Origin: Alphaproteobacteria bacterium
GTDB lineage: Bacteria; Pseudomonadota; Alphaproteobacteria; UBA2966; CAIVPW01
Assembly (NCBI GenBank): GCA_016869235.1
Contig: VGER01000015.1
Coordinates: 1 to 36,063 of the forward strand
Direction of reading: 5' to 3'
DNA: 36,063 bases
Shown here: one piece after another, positions 7,998-16,017 of the stretch
How positions within the stretch are numbered: position 1 is the stretch's first letter
Layout: the number at the start of each line of letters is the position of its first letter
Notes under the pieces: model-generated
Seen by the model: the letters and a program-made list of their open reading frames with translations, nothing else
Database searches by the model: none
Told to the model about the DNA's origin: nothing
Made by a program: the position numbers and the translations under genes

Positions 7998-8627
7998 GTG
8001 AAGCTCTCCCGCCGCACCCTGGGCGCAGCCGCTCTCGGCCTCACCGCGCTCGCCAGCGTGGCGTTCTTCGTTCTCGGCGGCCGCGGCGTGTCCACCGCCG
8101 AGATCATGGCGGTGCGGCCCGACGACGTGACCATCGGCGGTGCCGCGGCTCCGATCACCGTCGTCGTGTACTACGCTTTCACCTGCGCCGACTGCGCCGA
8201 GTTCCACCGCGCCACGTTGCCGGGCGTACGCGCGCGGTGGATCGACACCGGGCGCGTCCGCCTCGTCTATCGCGACCTGCCGCAAAGCGATCTCGACCTC
8301 GAGATCTCGACCCTGTCGCGCTGTCTCGGCGGCTTGCAGAAGGATCGCTACCTCACCTGGCTCAACCTCCTGTTCCACCGCCAGTCGCAATGGGCCTTCG
8401 CCCGCGAGCCGCTGGCGGTGCTGCAGGCCTACGCCACCGAGACCGACTTCGCCGGCTTCGACCGCTTCCAGGTCTGCCAGGGCAATCCCGCCACCGAGTC
8501 GGTGGTGCTGGAAGCGGCGGAGCGCGCCCGCGGCTTTGGCGTGCGCGCGGTGCCGGCCCTCTTCGTCAACGGCCGCCGCGCCGGCGCCGGCAACCTCGAC
8601 CAACTCCTTGCCGAGCTTGCACGGTGA
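7998..8627 (+). CDS. Membrane-anchored DsbA-like thioredoxin-fold protein, copy 1
   Basis: This 209-residue protein has an N-terminal signal or anchor segment (about 8-27) and a DsbA/thioredoxin-4 fold. The active site C63-A-D-C66 lies in [18 protein letters not shown], and the cis-proline loop is RAVPALFVNGRR near the C terminus. Two more cysteines, C109 and C160, are conserved in the next gene and may pair. It is expected to act on thiols in the periplasm; oxidase versus reductase cannot be told from sequence. The GTG at 7998 places the hydrophobic segment at the N terminus. The alternative GTG at 7965 would add eleven residues but has its Shine-Dalgarno-like AGGGG too close. A 19-bp gap leads to the paralogue. 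Confidence 0.8.
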   Translation: MKLSRRTLGAAALGLTALASVAFFVLGGRGVSTAEIMAVRPDDVTIGGAAAPITVVVYYAFTCADCAEFHRATLPGVRARWIDTGRVRLVYRDLPQSDLDLEISTLSRCLGGLQKDRYLTWLNLLFHRQSQWAFAREPLAVLQAYATETDFAGFDRFQVCQGNPATESVVLEAAERARGFGVRAVPALFVNGRRAGAGNLDQLLAELAR

Positions 8628-8646
8628 TCTGGGCTAGGTTGTTGCC

Positions 8647-9261
8647 ATGAGGGCGAGGCGCACGCTTCTCGTCGCACTGGCCTTGGCGCTGGCCGCCGTT
8701 GCCGCGGCGTGGCTGTGGATGGGCCGCACCGTGGGCGACGCGATGGCGGCGCAGCCCGACGACGTTGTCATCGGCAATGCAGCCGCGCCGGTGCGCATCG
8801 TCGCTTACGTCGCGCTGCGCTGTGCGGCGTGCGGCGAGTTCCACCGCGCCACGCTGCCGCGCCTCAAGGCCGAGTGGCTCGACGCCGGCCGCGCCGCGCT
8901 CGTCTATCGCCTGGTGGCGTTCGACGAGGAAGACGTGGCGGTCACCAAGCTCGTCCGCTGCATGACCGGACCGGGCCGGCCCGACCGTACGGCGGCGTGG
9001 CTCGACGCCGCCTTCCGCCAGCAGGCGACGTGGCTCGCCGCCGCCGACCCGGTGCAGGGCCTGCAGCGCGCCGGCCGCGAGCTCGAGCGTCAGAGCTTCG
9101 ACCGCCTGTGCCTCGACAACCCGCTGGTCGAGGAGGCGGTGCTGCGCAGCCGCGACGCGGCCCGCGCCATGGGTGTTCGCTCGGTGCCGGCGTTGTTCGT
9201 GCAGGGCAGGCGGGTGGCTCCCGCCGAAGTCGAGCGGGTGTTGGCAGCACTCGCGCGTTGA
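8647..9261 (+). CDS. Membrane-anchored DsbA-like thioredoxin-fold protein, copy 2
   Basis: This 204-residue protein is a paralogue of the preceding gene. It shares a hydrophobic N terminus (about 5-25), the [12 protein letters not shown] motif, active site C59-A-A-C62 in [13 protein letters not shown], the [13 protein letters not shown] cis-proline loop and the extra cysteines C105 and C155. The dipeptide between the active-site cysteines differs (AA versus AD), which in thioredoxin-fold proteins tunes redox potential, so the pair may differ in role. Start is the ATG at 8647. The two genes are adjacent, on one strand and close enough to share a transcript. I do not recognise a specific Dsb class beyond DsbA-like. 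Confidence 0.8.
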   Translation: MRARRTLLVALALALAAVAAAWLWMGRTVGDAMAAQPDDVVIGNAAAPVRIVAYVALRCAACGEFHRATLPRLKAEWLDAGRAALVYRLVAFDEEDVAVTKLVRCMTGPGRPDRTAAWLDAAFRQQATWLAAADPVQGLQRAGRELERQSFDRLCLDNPLVEEAVLRSRDAARAMGVRSVPALFVQGRRVAPAEVERVLAALAR

Positions 9262-9273
9262 TCCCTGTCCGAC

Positions 9274-9305
9274 TTGACACGAAACGCATTGTATTCTATA
9301 CAATG
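9274..9305 (+). promoter_or_regulatory. Near-consensus sigma-70 promoter overlapped by a palindrome (ahcY)
   Basis: TTGACA at 9274-9279 and TATACA at 9297-9302 are separated by exactly 17 bp, close to ideal for housekeeping sigma. A perfect 8-bp inverted repeat with a 3-base centre (CATTGTAT-TCT-ATACAATG, 9287-9305) covers the spacer end and the -10 box, where a repressor would block RNA polymerase. Transcription would start near 9309, leaving a leader of about 215 bases before the ahcY ATG. Confidence 0.7.
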
Positions 9306-9337
9306 TGTAACTATGTGGGGGTGGCACCACGTAAATC

Positions 9338-9353
9338 CACCGCTATTACGGTG
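9338..9353 (+). other. Small hairpin in the ahcY leader
   Basis: CACCG (9338-9342) and CGGTG (9349-9353) can pair around a 6-base loop in the predicted ahcY leader. It is short and on its own does not resemble any S-adenosylmethionine or S-adenosylhomocysteine riboswitch I know. It is recorded only as a possible leader structure. Confidence 0.2.
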
Positions 9354-9395
9354 AGACCGGGCAGACGCAGTAGGTATCGACCAGCCACATCTAAA

Positions 9396-9413
9396 CATAA
9401 AGATTTCTTTATG
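9396..9413 (+). promoter_or_regulatory. Palindromic operator-like site upstream of ahcY
   Basis: CATAAAGA-TT-TCTTTATG is a perfect 8-bp inverted repeat with a 2-base centre, AT-rich in a GC-rich genome, 112 bases before the ahcY ATG. Its form resembles the ATAAAGA/TCTTTAT palindromes I associate with ArsR-family SAM-cycle regulators (SahR type) of proteobacteria. That association is from memory and needs a motif comparison. No regulator gene is in the window. Confidence 0.5.
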
Positions 9414-9524
9414 CTTGGTCCGGCGGCGTGCTATGTACGCTGTGCCCGAGGGCCAGCGCTCCACTGCGTCGCGCGGCGTGGCGTGCCCGGCATCCAATCC
9501 CAGTCCAGAGAGCCAATCCGCACC

Positions 9525-10868
<1,344 letters not shown>

Positions 10869-10874
10869 CGTCCC

Positions 10875-10928
10875 GTATTGTCGCGGCCATGGTAGCGCAT
10901 CCGCGCTACCATGGCCTTCGGCCAATAC
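10875..10928 (+). terminator. Long hairpin after ahcY, terminator-like without a U-tract
   Basis: GGCCATGGTAGCGC (10885-10898) pairs perfectly with GCGCTACCATGGCC (10903-10916) around a 4-base loop. An outer GTATTG (10875-10880) also matches CAATAC (10923-10928). The stem begins 17 bases after the ahcY stop. There is no T-run on either strand, so it may stop transcription weakly, protect the mRNA 3' end, or form a cruciform. It also lies just before the next gene's start at 10952. Confidence 0.5.
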
Positions 10929-10951
10929 ATCGCGCGGGGGAAGCGCGCGGC

Positions 10952-12718
10952 GTGAAGCGTAGGGACTCGATCAGCAGGGTCGTCGCGGCGTTGGTCGGCG
11001 TCGTGCCGACTGCCGCCTTCGCCCAAGCCACGACTCCCGCCGCTGCCCGCGCCGAAGCGTTGGCGCGCCTCGCGCTCGCCGGTGCCATCGTCCTGTCGGT
11101 CCTAGCCGTTGGCGTCGGTCTCCTGCTGTACTGGCGCGGGCGGCGGCGCGCCGTCTCCGACCGCCGGCGCATTCGCGAGCTGTTCGGTACGCCCGCGCGC
11201 ACCACCGCGGTGCTCGATGCCGCCCCGGCAGGCTTCTTCGAATGGTCGGCGCTGTCGGGGCTGGAGACCTGCTCCTCGGGTCTCGCCCATTCGCTGGGCG
11301 CCTCGCCGGTCGCGGTGAAGACCTTCCGCGACCTCTCGCCTTACTTCTCCGAGTCCGACTTCGCCGGGCTGGAGGTCGCGGTCGATGCGTTGCGCGCCGA
11401 GCGCAAGCCGTTCGATCGCGTCGTGCGTGCCAAGAATGGCCGCGTGCTGGAAGCCTGCGGCCGCGTCGTGTTCGCCGCCGGCACCGGCGAGCCGCTGTCC
11501 TTCACCCTGTGGTTCCACGACGCCACCGCCTTCGCCGGCGACGTCGCGGTGGGGCAGGCGGCCGTCGCCGCGACCGCCGCCGAGCGCGACCGCTTGGCCG
11601 AGATCCTCGACCTCGCGCCGTTTCCGGCCTGGCGGCGCGGCTCCGACCTGCGCATCGCCTGGGTCAATCGCGCCTATGCCGCGGCGGTCGAGGCAGACGT
11701 GGCGAGCATCGTCCGCAACAGTGTCGAGTTCGTTCCCGGCGCCGGCCCGCAGCAGTCGCGCTCCCTCGCGGCGTTGGCGCGCGAGACCGGCGTCGCCCAG
11801 ACCGACACGCGGCGCTTCGACGTCGCCGGCGAGCGCCGTGTCTACGAGATCACGGAAGCGGCGTTGTCCGACGGCGGCGCCATGGGCTTCGCCCGCGACG
11901 TCACCGCCCGGGAGGAAGCGCGCGCCGAGCTCAAGCGCCACACGCAGGCGCACGCGGCGGTGATGGACCGCCTGCGCTCGGCCATCGCCATCTTCGGTCC
12001 CGACCGCAAGCTGCGCTTCTTCAACGAGGCCTACCTGCGCCTATGGAAGCTCGACGAGGCGTGGCTGCAGGCTGCGCCCAGCCACGGCGAGATCCTCGAG
12101 GTGCTGCGCGAGGCGCGCCGCATCCCCGAGGCCGCCGACTTCCGCGCCTACAAGGCGCAGGTGATTGGACTGTACGCCTCGGCGCTCTCACCCGAGGAGG
12201 AAGTGCAGCACCTGCCCGACGGCTGCACTCTGCGCGTCATCACCGCGCCGCATCCGTTCGGCGGCCTGATGTTCCTTTACGAGGACGTGTCGGACCGCAT
12301 CGAGCTCGAGCGCGCGCGCAACACGCTCGCGGCGGTCCAGCGCGCCACCCTCGACCATCTGTTCGAGGGCGTCGCGGTGTTCGGCGGCGACGGCCGCTTG
12401 AAGCTCTACAACAGGCGCTTCGCCTCGCTGTGGAAGCTCGACGAGTCGTTCCTGGCCTCCGAGCCGCACGTCGCCGACGTCGCCGAGCGCTGCCGCGACC
12501 TGTTTCCCTCGCGTGGCGGGCCGTGGCCGGCTCTCAAGGACAGGATCGTCAGCCGGGCGCTCGACCGCACCGCGCGCACCGCGCGGCTGGCGCGTCCCGA
12601 TGGCCTGATGGTGCAGTACGCGTCGGTGCCCCTGCCCGACGGCAACACGCGCCATACCTACCTCGACGTCAGCGACGAGCAGCGCGCCGCTCCGCCTCGG
12701 GCCGCGTCGCGCTCCTGA
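10952..12718 (+). CDS. PAS-repeat membrane protein, DivL-like but lacking a kinase domain
   Basis: This 588-residue protein has an N-terminal hydrophobic region (signal-like VVAALVGVVPTAAFAQ, then a TM at about 45-66) and several PAS-type segments. Two are especially alike: RLRSAIAIFGPDRKLRFFNEA and TLDHLFEGVAVFGGDGRLKLYN, each followed by a LWKLDE motif. Position next to ahcY and sequence style match the DivL-like PAS histidine kinases of alphaproteobacteria. Those continue after a TYLDVSDE-type segment into a dimerisation and ATPase domain; this protein stops about 14 residues after it, and no kinase motifs follow in any frame. It is therefore sensory only. Start is the GTG at 10952 after GGGGGAAG. 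The upstream ATG at 10889 lies inside the hairpin arm and is unlikely. Confidence 0.75.
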   Translation: MKRRDSISRVVAALVGVVPTAAFAQATTPAAARAEALARLALAGAIVLSVLAVGVGLLLYWRGRRRAVSDRRRIRELFGTPARTTAVLDAAPAGFFEWSALSGLETCSSGLAHSLGASPVAVKTFRDLSPYFSESDFAGLEVAVDALRAERKPFDRVVRAKNGRVLEACGRVVFAAGTGEPLSFTLWFHDATAFAGDVAVGQAAVAATAAERDRLAEILDLAPFPAWRRGSDLRIAWVNRAYAAAVEADVASIVRNSVEFVPGAGPQQSRSLAALARETGVAQTDTRRFDVAGERRVYEITEAALSDGGAMGFARDVTAREEARAELKRHTQAHAAVMDRLRSAIAIFGPDRKLRFFNEAYLRLWKLDEAWLQAAPSHGEILEVLREARRIPEAADFRAYKAQVIGLYASALSPEEEVQHLPDGCTLRVITAPHPFGGLMFLYEDVSDRIELERARNTLAAVQRATLDHLFEGVAVFGGDGRLKLYNRRFASLWKLDESFLASEPHVADVAERCRDLFPSRGGPWPALKDRIVSRALDRTARTARLARPDGLMVQYASVPLPDGNTRHTYLDVSDEQRAAPPRAASRS

Positions 12719-12785
12719 TCGGGCGGCCTACCTACTCCCGAAGCGCCCGACGGTCACGTCCGAGCCTGCGATAGGCTCCTCCGCC

Positions 12786-13172
12786 ATGCGCAGCCTCGTC
12801 CTGCTCGCCGCGCTGGCTTCGCTTAGCGCCTGCACCAGCTCGTCCTCCGGCGTGCCGCGTTTCGCCATGGGCGTCGAGGTGCCGTGCGAGCTGTCGGCCG
12901 AGGACCTGCGCCTGTTGCGCGGCCGGGCCAACGCCATGGAGCGGGAGGAGAAGGCCGCGCTCAACCACACCCTCGCCCTGGTCGACGCGGCCGGCATGCT
13001 GGGCGGCAACGTGCGCGAGATCCGCGAAGGCCTGATCGAACGCTCCAACGAGAACCTGCGCCTGCGGATCGCCATAGAGGCCGACATCGCCTGCGGCTAC
13101 GCCGCGCCGCGTCCGCAGTCGCTGCCGCCACGCCCGGTGCCGCGTCCCGCGCCGCGCACGGTCGTGATCTAG
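12786..13172 (+). CDS. Small putative lipoprotein
   Basis: The 128-residue product has a short hydrophobic signal ending in a lipobox, LSAC, with C16 as the lipidated residue. The mature part is mostly charged and helical (about 37-105) and ends in a proline-arginine-rich tail with repeated PRP. It is probably an outer- or inner-membrane-tethered periplasmic protein. I recognise no family. Start is the ATG at 12786, at the head of the signal. It begins 67 bp after the PAS protein and could share its transcript. Confidence 0.65.
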   Translation: MRSLVLLAALASLSACTSSSSGVPRFAMGVEVPCELSAEDLRLLRGRANAMEREEKAALNHTLALVDAAGMLGGNVREIREGLIERSNENLRLRIAIEADIACGYAAPRPQSLPPRPVPRPAPRTVVI

Positions 13173-13199
13173 CAACCTGGCGTCATCTGGGAGCCATGC

Positions 13200-13466
13200 A
13201 TGGAAGGCCGTCTGATCAACAAGAACAACAACCCCGTCTGGCTCGCCTGCGGCATCGCGCTCGGCATGCTCATCGGCGTCAGCATCCGCACCACCCCGAG
13301 TGCGGCCGAGCATGGCACCCACTCCACCACGACGTGGGTAGTTGAGCCCGTCACCGCGACCGCCGCGCAATCCAATCGCGAGGTGGTGTGCTACAACACC
13401 GCGACCGGGGCCATGCAGCTGTGCAACCTAGCGACCCTCACGTACGGCAACTACGTGCAGCCGTGA
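13200..13466 (+). CDS. Small single-pass membrane or exported protein
   Basis: The 88-residue product has one hydrophobic segment (about 13-28, VWLACGIALGMLIGVS) followed by a threonine-rich, probably periplasmic tail with two cysteines (VVCYNT and QLCNLA) that could form a disulfide. The ATG at 13200 follows CTGGGAG with good spacing; a second, out-of-frame ATG overlaps at 13196. Function is unknown. Confidence 0.5.
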   Translation: MEGRLINKNNNPVWLACGIALGMLIGVSIRTTPSAAEHGTHSTTTWVVEPVTATAAQSNREVVCYNTATGAMQLCNLATLTYGNYVQP

Positions 13467-13506
13467 GCTGCGCCACGACCATGCTCCGGGCTGGGTAGCC
13501 TCGTTG

Positions 13507-13520
13507 GGGCGTGCACGCCC
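13507..13520. repeat. 14-bp perfect palindrome
   Basis: GGGCGTGCACGCCC is self-complementary with no spacer and lies in the 108-bp gap before the FMN reductase gene. It could be an operator for a dimeric regulator. In such GC-rich DNA chance palindromes are not rare, so this is only suggestive. Confidence 0.25.
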
Positions 13521-13541
13521 GCCGCGCCCTCGACCATATAT

Positions 13542-13569
13542 GACCTCCACACCCTCATCACGGGAGGTC
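13542..13569 (+). promoter_or_regulatory. Hairpin overlapping the FMN reductase ribosome-binding site
   Basis: GACCTCC (13542-13548) can pair with GGAGGTC (13563-13569). The latter contains the Shine-Dalgarno of the gene starting at 13575. Folding would hide the ribosome-binding site in a stem with a 14-base loop. This could be a simple thermosensor-like or translation-control element, or chance. Confidence 0.3.
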
Positions 13570-13574
13570 GCAGC

Positions 13575-14324
13575 ATGAACATCCTTTCGCCGCACGCGGC
13601 CGGTCCGCGCCGGGTCGCCGTGCTCGTCGGCTCCCTGCGCAAGGACTACTACAATTGCAAGGTGGCGCAGGCGCTGGCGCAGCTGGCGCAGGGCAGTCTC
13701 GCGTTCGACTTCGTCGAGATCGGCACCATGCCGCCCTACAACCAGGACCTCGAGACCGCCGCGCCGCCGCCGGAGTGGACGGCGCTGCACCAGCAGATCA
13801 AGCGCGCCGACGCGCTCCTGTTCGTCACGCCCGAGTACAACCGCTCCATGCCGGGCGCGCTCAAGAACGCCATCGACGTCGCCTCGCGGCCCTACGGCCA
13901 CAACGTCTTCGACGGCAAGCCGGGGGCGGTCATCAGCGCCTCGGCCGGCCAGATCGGCGGGTTCGGCGCCAACCACCACCTGCGCCAGGCGCTGGTGTTC
14001 CTCAACGTGCCGGTGATGCAGCAGCCCGAGGCCTACCTCAGCAACGTCGCCGGGCTGTTCGACGACAACGGCGTCCTGGTCAATGATTCGACGCGAATCT
14101 CCCTCGCCAAGTTCGTGCATGCGTTCTCGGTGTGGATCGAGACCCACACACCATGGTGCTGCACGCGGCTGCGGAGTGAGCGGCGCTACTTGCCCGGCAC
14201 GCCCTTCGAGGTCGAGTACTCGAAGTGCAGCGCCTTGTCGGGGTGGAGGATCGGGTGGATGGCGTGCGCCGCCTGCGCCGCCTCGGCGAAGCCCGACAGG
14301 ATCAGCTTCAGCTTGCCGGGGTAG
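13575..14324 (+). CDS. NADPH-dependent FMN reductase, 3' end probably frameshifted
   Basis: The N-terminal 190 or so residues are a flavodoxin-fold NAD(P)H:FMN/quinone reductase of the ChrR/YieF type: GSLRKDYYNCKVAQAL phosphate loop, TPEYNRSMPGALKNAID, then SASAGQIGGFGANHHLR. Relatives end at about 185-195 residues, shortly after a segment like HAFSVWIETH (about 14150 here). This frame instead runs on to 14324, giving 249 residues and a 139-base tail-to-tail overlap with the minus-strand reductase. The extra tail is Cys/Ser/Arg-rich antisense-like sequence. A shift to the next frame near 14145 would end at the TGA at 14177-14179. The start is firm: ATG 13575 after GGGAGG. Confidence 0.75.
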   Translation: MNILSPHAAGPRRVAVLVGSLRKDYYNCKVAQALAQLAQGSLAFDFVEIGTMPPYNQDLETAAPPPEWTALHQQIKRADALLFVTPEYNRSMPGALKNAIDVASRPYGHNVFDGKPGAVISASAGQIGGFGANHHLRQALVFLNVPVMQQPEAYLSNVAGLFDDNGVLVNDSTRISLAKFVHAFSVWIETHTPWCCTRLRSERRYLPGTPFEVEYSKCSALSGWRIGWMACAACAASAKPDRISFSLPG

Positions 14325-15238
14325 GCGGCGATGTCGCCGACCGCGAACACGCGCGGCAGGTTGGTCGCGCACGTCGCCGGGTTGACGAAGATGTGCTTCT
14401 GCTGGTCCAGCGTGATGCCCCACTCTGCGATCGGGCCAAGGTTGTTGACCAAGCCGAAGAACGCCAGCACCACGTCGGCGTCGAGCGTCCGCTCCTCGCC
14501 ATCGAGCGTCGCGACCTTCACCGCCGATAGGTGCCCGCCTTGTCCTTCCAGGCCCGCCAGCTGATAGGGAATGACCATCTCCAGCGCGCCGCTGGCGGCG
14601 AGCTCGTGCATCTTGCGCACGCTCTCCGGCGCGGCGCGGAACTTGTCGCGCCGGTGCACGACCCACATCTTGGCCGCGATGCCGGCCAGCGCCAGCGCCC
14701 AATCCACGGCCGAGTCGCCGCCGCCGGCGATCACCACGCGCTTGCCGGCGAGGTCCGCCTTGCGGCGCACGACGTAGAACACCGACTTGCCTTCGAACCG
14801 CTCGACGCCCGCCAGCGGCAGGCGCACCGGCCCGAATGCGCCGGTGCCGCCGGCGATGATGACGGCGCGTGCCTCCACCGCATGGCCGCCGGCGATCTCC
14901 AGCCGCCAGCCGTCGTTGGTCGTGCCGCGCGGGCGGATCGGCGTCATGCGCAGCACCGGATGCCCCAACCGGTACACCGGCTTGAAGGGCGCGGCTTGCT
15001 CCAGCAGCCGGTCGATCAGCTCCATTGCCATGACCGTCGGATAGCCGGGGATGTCGTAGATCGGCTTCTCGGGATAGAGCGCCGCGCACTGGCCCCCGGC
15101 GGTGTCGAGCACGTCGATGACGGTCGACCGGAACCCCAGCATGCCGCACTCGAACACCGAGAAAAGGCCGACCGGCCCGGCGCCGATGATGGCGACGTCC
15201 GTGCTCGTCTCGGTGTGTGCGTTCGTGTGCGTGTCCAT
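14186..15238 (-). CDS. Ferredoxin/flavodoxin-NADP+ reductase, thioredoxin-reductase-like
   Basis: This 350-residue FAD enzyme belongs to the TrxR-like ferredoxin-NADP reductase family (YumC type). The FAD-binding motif IIGAGPVGLFSVFECGMLG is at the N terminus, followed by AGGQCAALYPEKPIYDIPG. The NADP-binding motif is IAGGGDSAVDWALAL with VHRRDKFRA. The FAD-closing motif is FAVGDIAAYPGKLKLILSGF. It lacks the CxxC redox pair of true thioredoxin reductase. It probably moves electrons between NADPH and a ferredoxin or flavodoxin. Start is the ATG at 15236-15238 (MDTHT) after AAGGGTG; the track-extended upstream start is less likely. Confidence 0.92.
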   Translation of the reverse strand: MDTHTNAHTETSTDVAIIGAGPVGLFSVFECGMLGFRSTVIDVLDTAGGQCAALYPEKPIYDIPGYPTVMAMELIDRLLEQAAPFKPVYRLGHPVLRMTPIRPRGTTNDGWRLEIAGGHAVEARAVIIAGGTGAFGPVRLPLAGVERFEGKSVFYVVRRKADLAGKRVVIAGGGDSAVDWALALAGIAAKMWVVHRRDKFRAAPESVRKMHELAASGALEMVIPYQLAGLEGQGGHLSAVKVATLDGEERTLDADVVLAFFGLVNNLGPIAEWGITLDQQKHIFVNPATCATNLPRVFAVGDIAAYPGKLKLILSGFAEAAQAAHAIHPILHPDKALHFEYSTSKGVPGK

Positions 15239-15305
15239 GGGACACCCTTGTGGGCGATGGCGTCGCACCGCGCAAGAGCAGCGCGGGAAGGACAGGGTTC
15301 CGGGT

Positions 15306-15938
15306 CTAGTTGTCCCAGTAGAACGTGCTGAACAGACGCAGGAAGTCGACGCGTCGCGCGGCGAACGCCGCGTCGGCAGCGCGGGCGTCGGCGCCCCAGG
15401 CGGCGCAGGTCAGGTGCCACACGCGCCCCGGCGTGCGCGAGACGAACACCAGCATGACCTGCTGGGTCTGGGTCTTGGGATCAGTGGCGGCCACGGTCGC
15501 CATGCGCGCAGGCCGGTTGCCGACCCTGGTCGCCAGCGCGTCGCGCACCTCGACGCCGGTGAGGTGCGTGGGCAGCCCTTCCGTCACGTACTCCACGTAA
15601 AACGGATGGTTCTGCATGCCCCAGTCGAGCTGCGCCTGGGTCAGGCCGACGTACTCCTCGGCCGCATGCACGATGACCTGGCACTGGGCGGGATTGGGTC
15701 CGGCTGGCGCGGTCAGCGAGGTGCGCACCGGCGCGGTGGGTGTGTCCTCGGTCCAGTTGGCCGGGTAGTTGAGGCGATAGCCTAACTCGGCATTACGCAG
15801 GGCGCGTTGCGCCGCCGCCTGCGCCACCTGCACGCCTTCGACGGCTGCAGCAGCGGGCGCGTCCGTGCGCGCCGCGCTCGCCACGCCGGCGACGCCCACG
15901 CTCCCGATAAGCCCAAGTACGAGCAGGGAATTCGTCAT
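15306..15938 (-). CDS. Secreted protein of unknown function
   Basis: The 210-residue product has a clear signal peptide (about residues 1-23, cleavage near VASA-A). The mature region contains GYRLNYPANWTED and HAAEEYVGLTQAQLDW, then RMATVAATDPKTQTQQVMLVFVSRTPGRVWHLTCAA. This resembles PsbP/DUF1795-like single-domain secreted proteins, whose functions are mostly unknown. Start is the ATG at 15936-15938, which opens the signal peptide; no clear Shine-Dalgarno is visible. It is divergent from tsaE. Confidence 0.68.
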   Translation of the reverse strand: MTNSLLVLGLIGSVGVAGVASAARTDAPAAAAVEGVQVAQAAAQRALRNAELGYRLNYPANWTEDTPTAPVRTSLTAPAGPNPAQCQVIVHAAEEYVGLTQAQLDWGMQNHPFYVEYVTEGLPTHLTGVEVRDALATRVGNRPARMATVAATDPKTQTQQVMLVFVSRTPGRVWHLTCAAWGADARAADAAFAARRVDFLRLFSTFYWDN

Positions 15939-16017
15939 CGTCGCTAGATTGGCGGGGCCGGAGCAGGGGCGCAAGACCCGCGAATCGGGCTACAACCAGC
16001 GCGGGGAGTTTGCGCCC

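Noticed and set aside
9306..9524. S-adenosylmethionine or S-adenosylhomocysteine riboswitch in the ahcY leader
   Set aside because: The leader is long and sits before the right gene, but I could not match the conserved cores of the SAM-II, SAM/SAH or SAH classes. Only a 5-bp hairpin and a DNA-type palindrome are evident. A covariance-model search would settle it.
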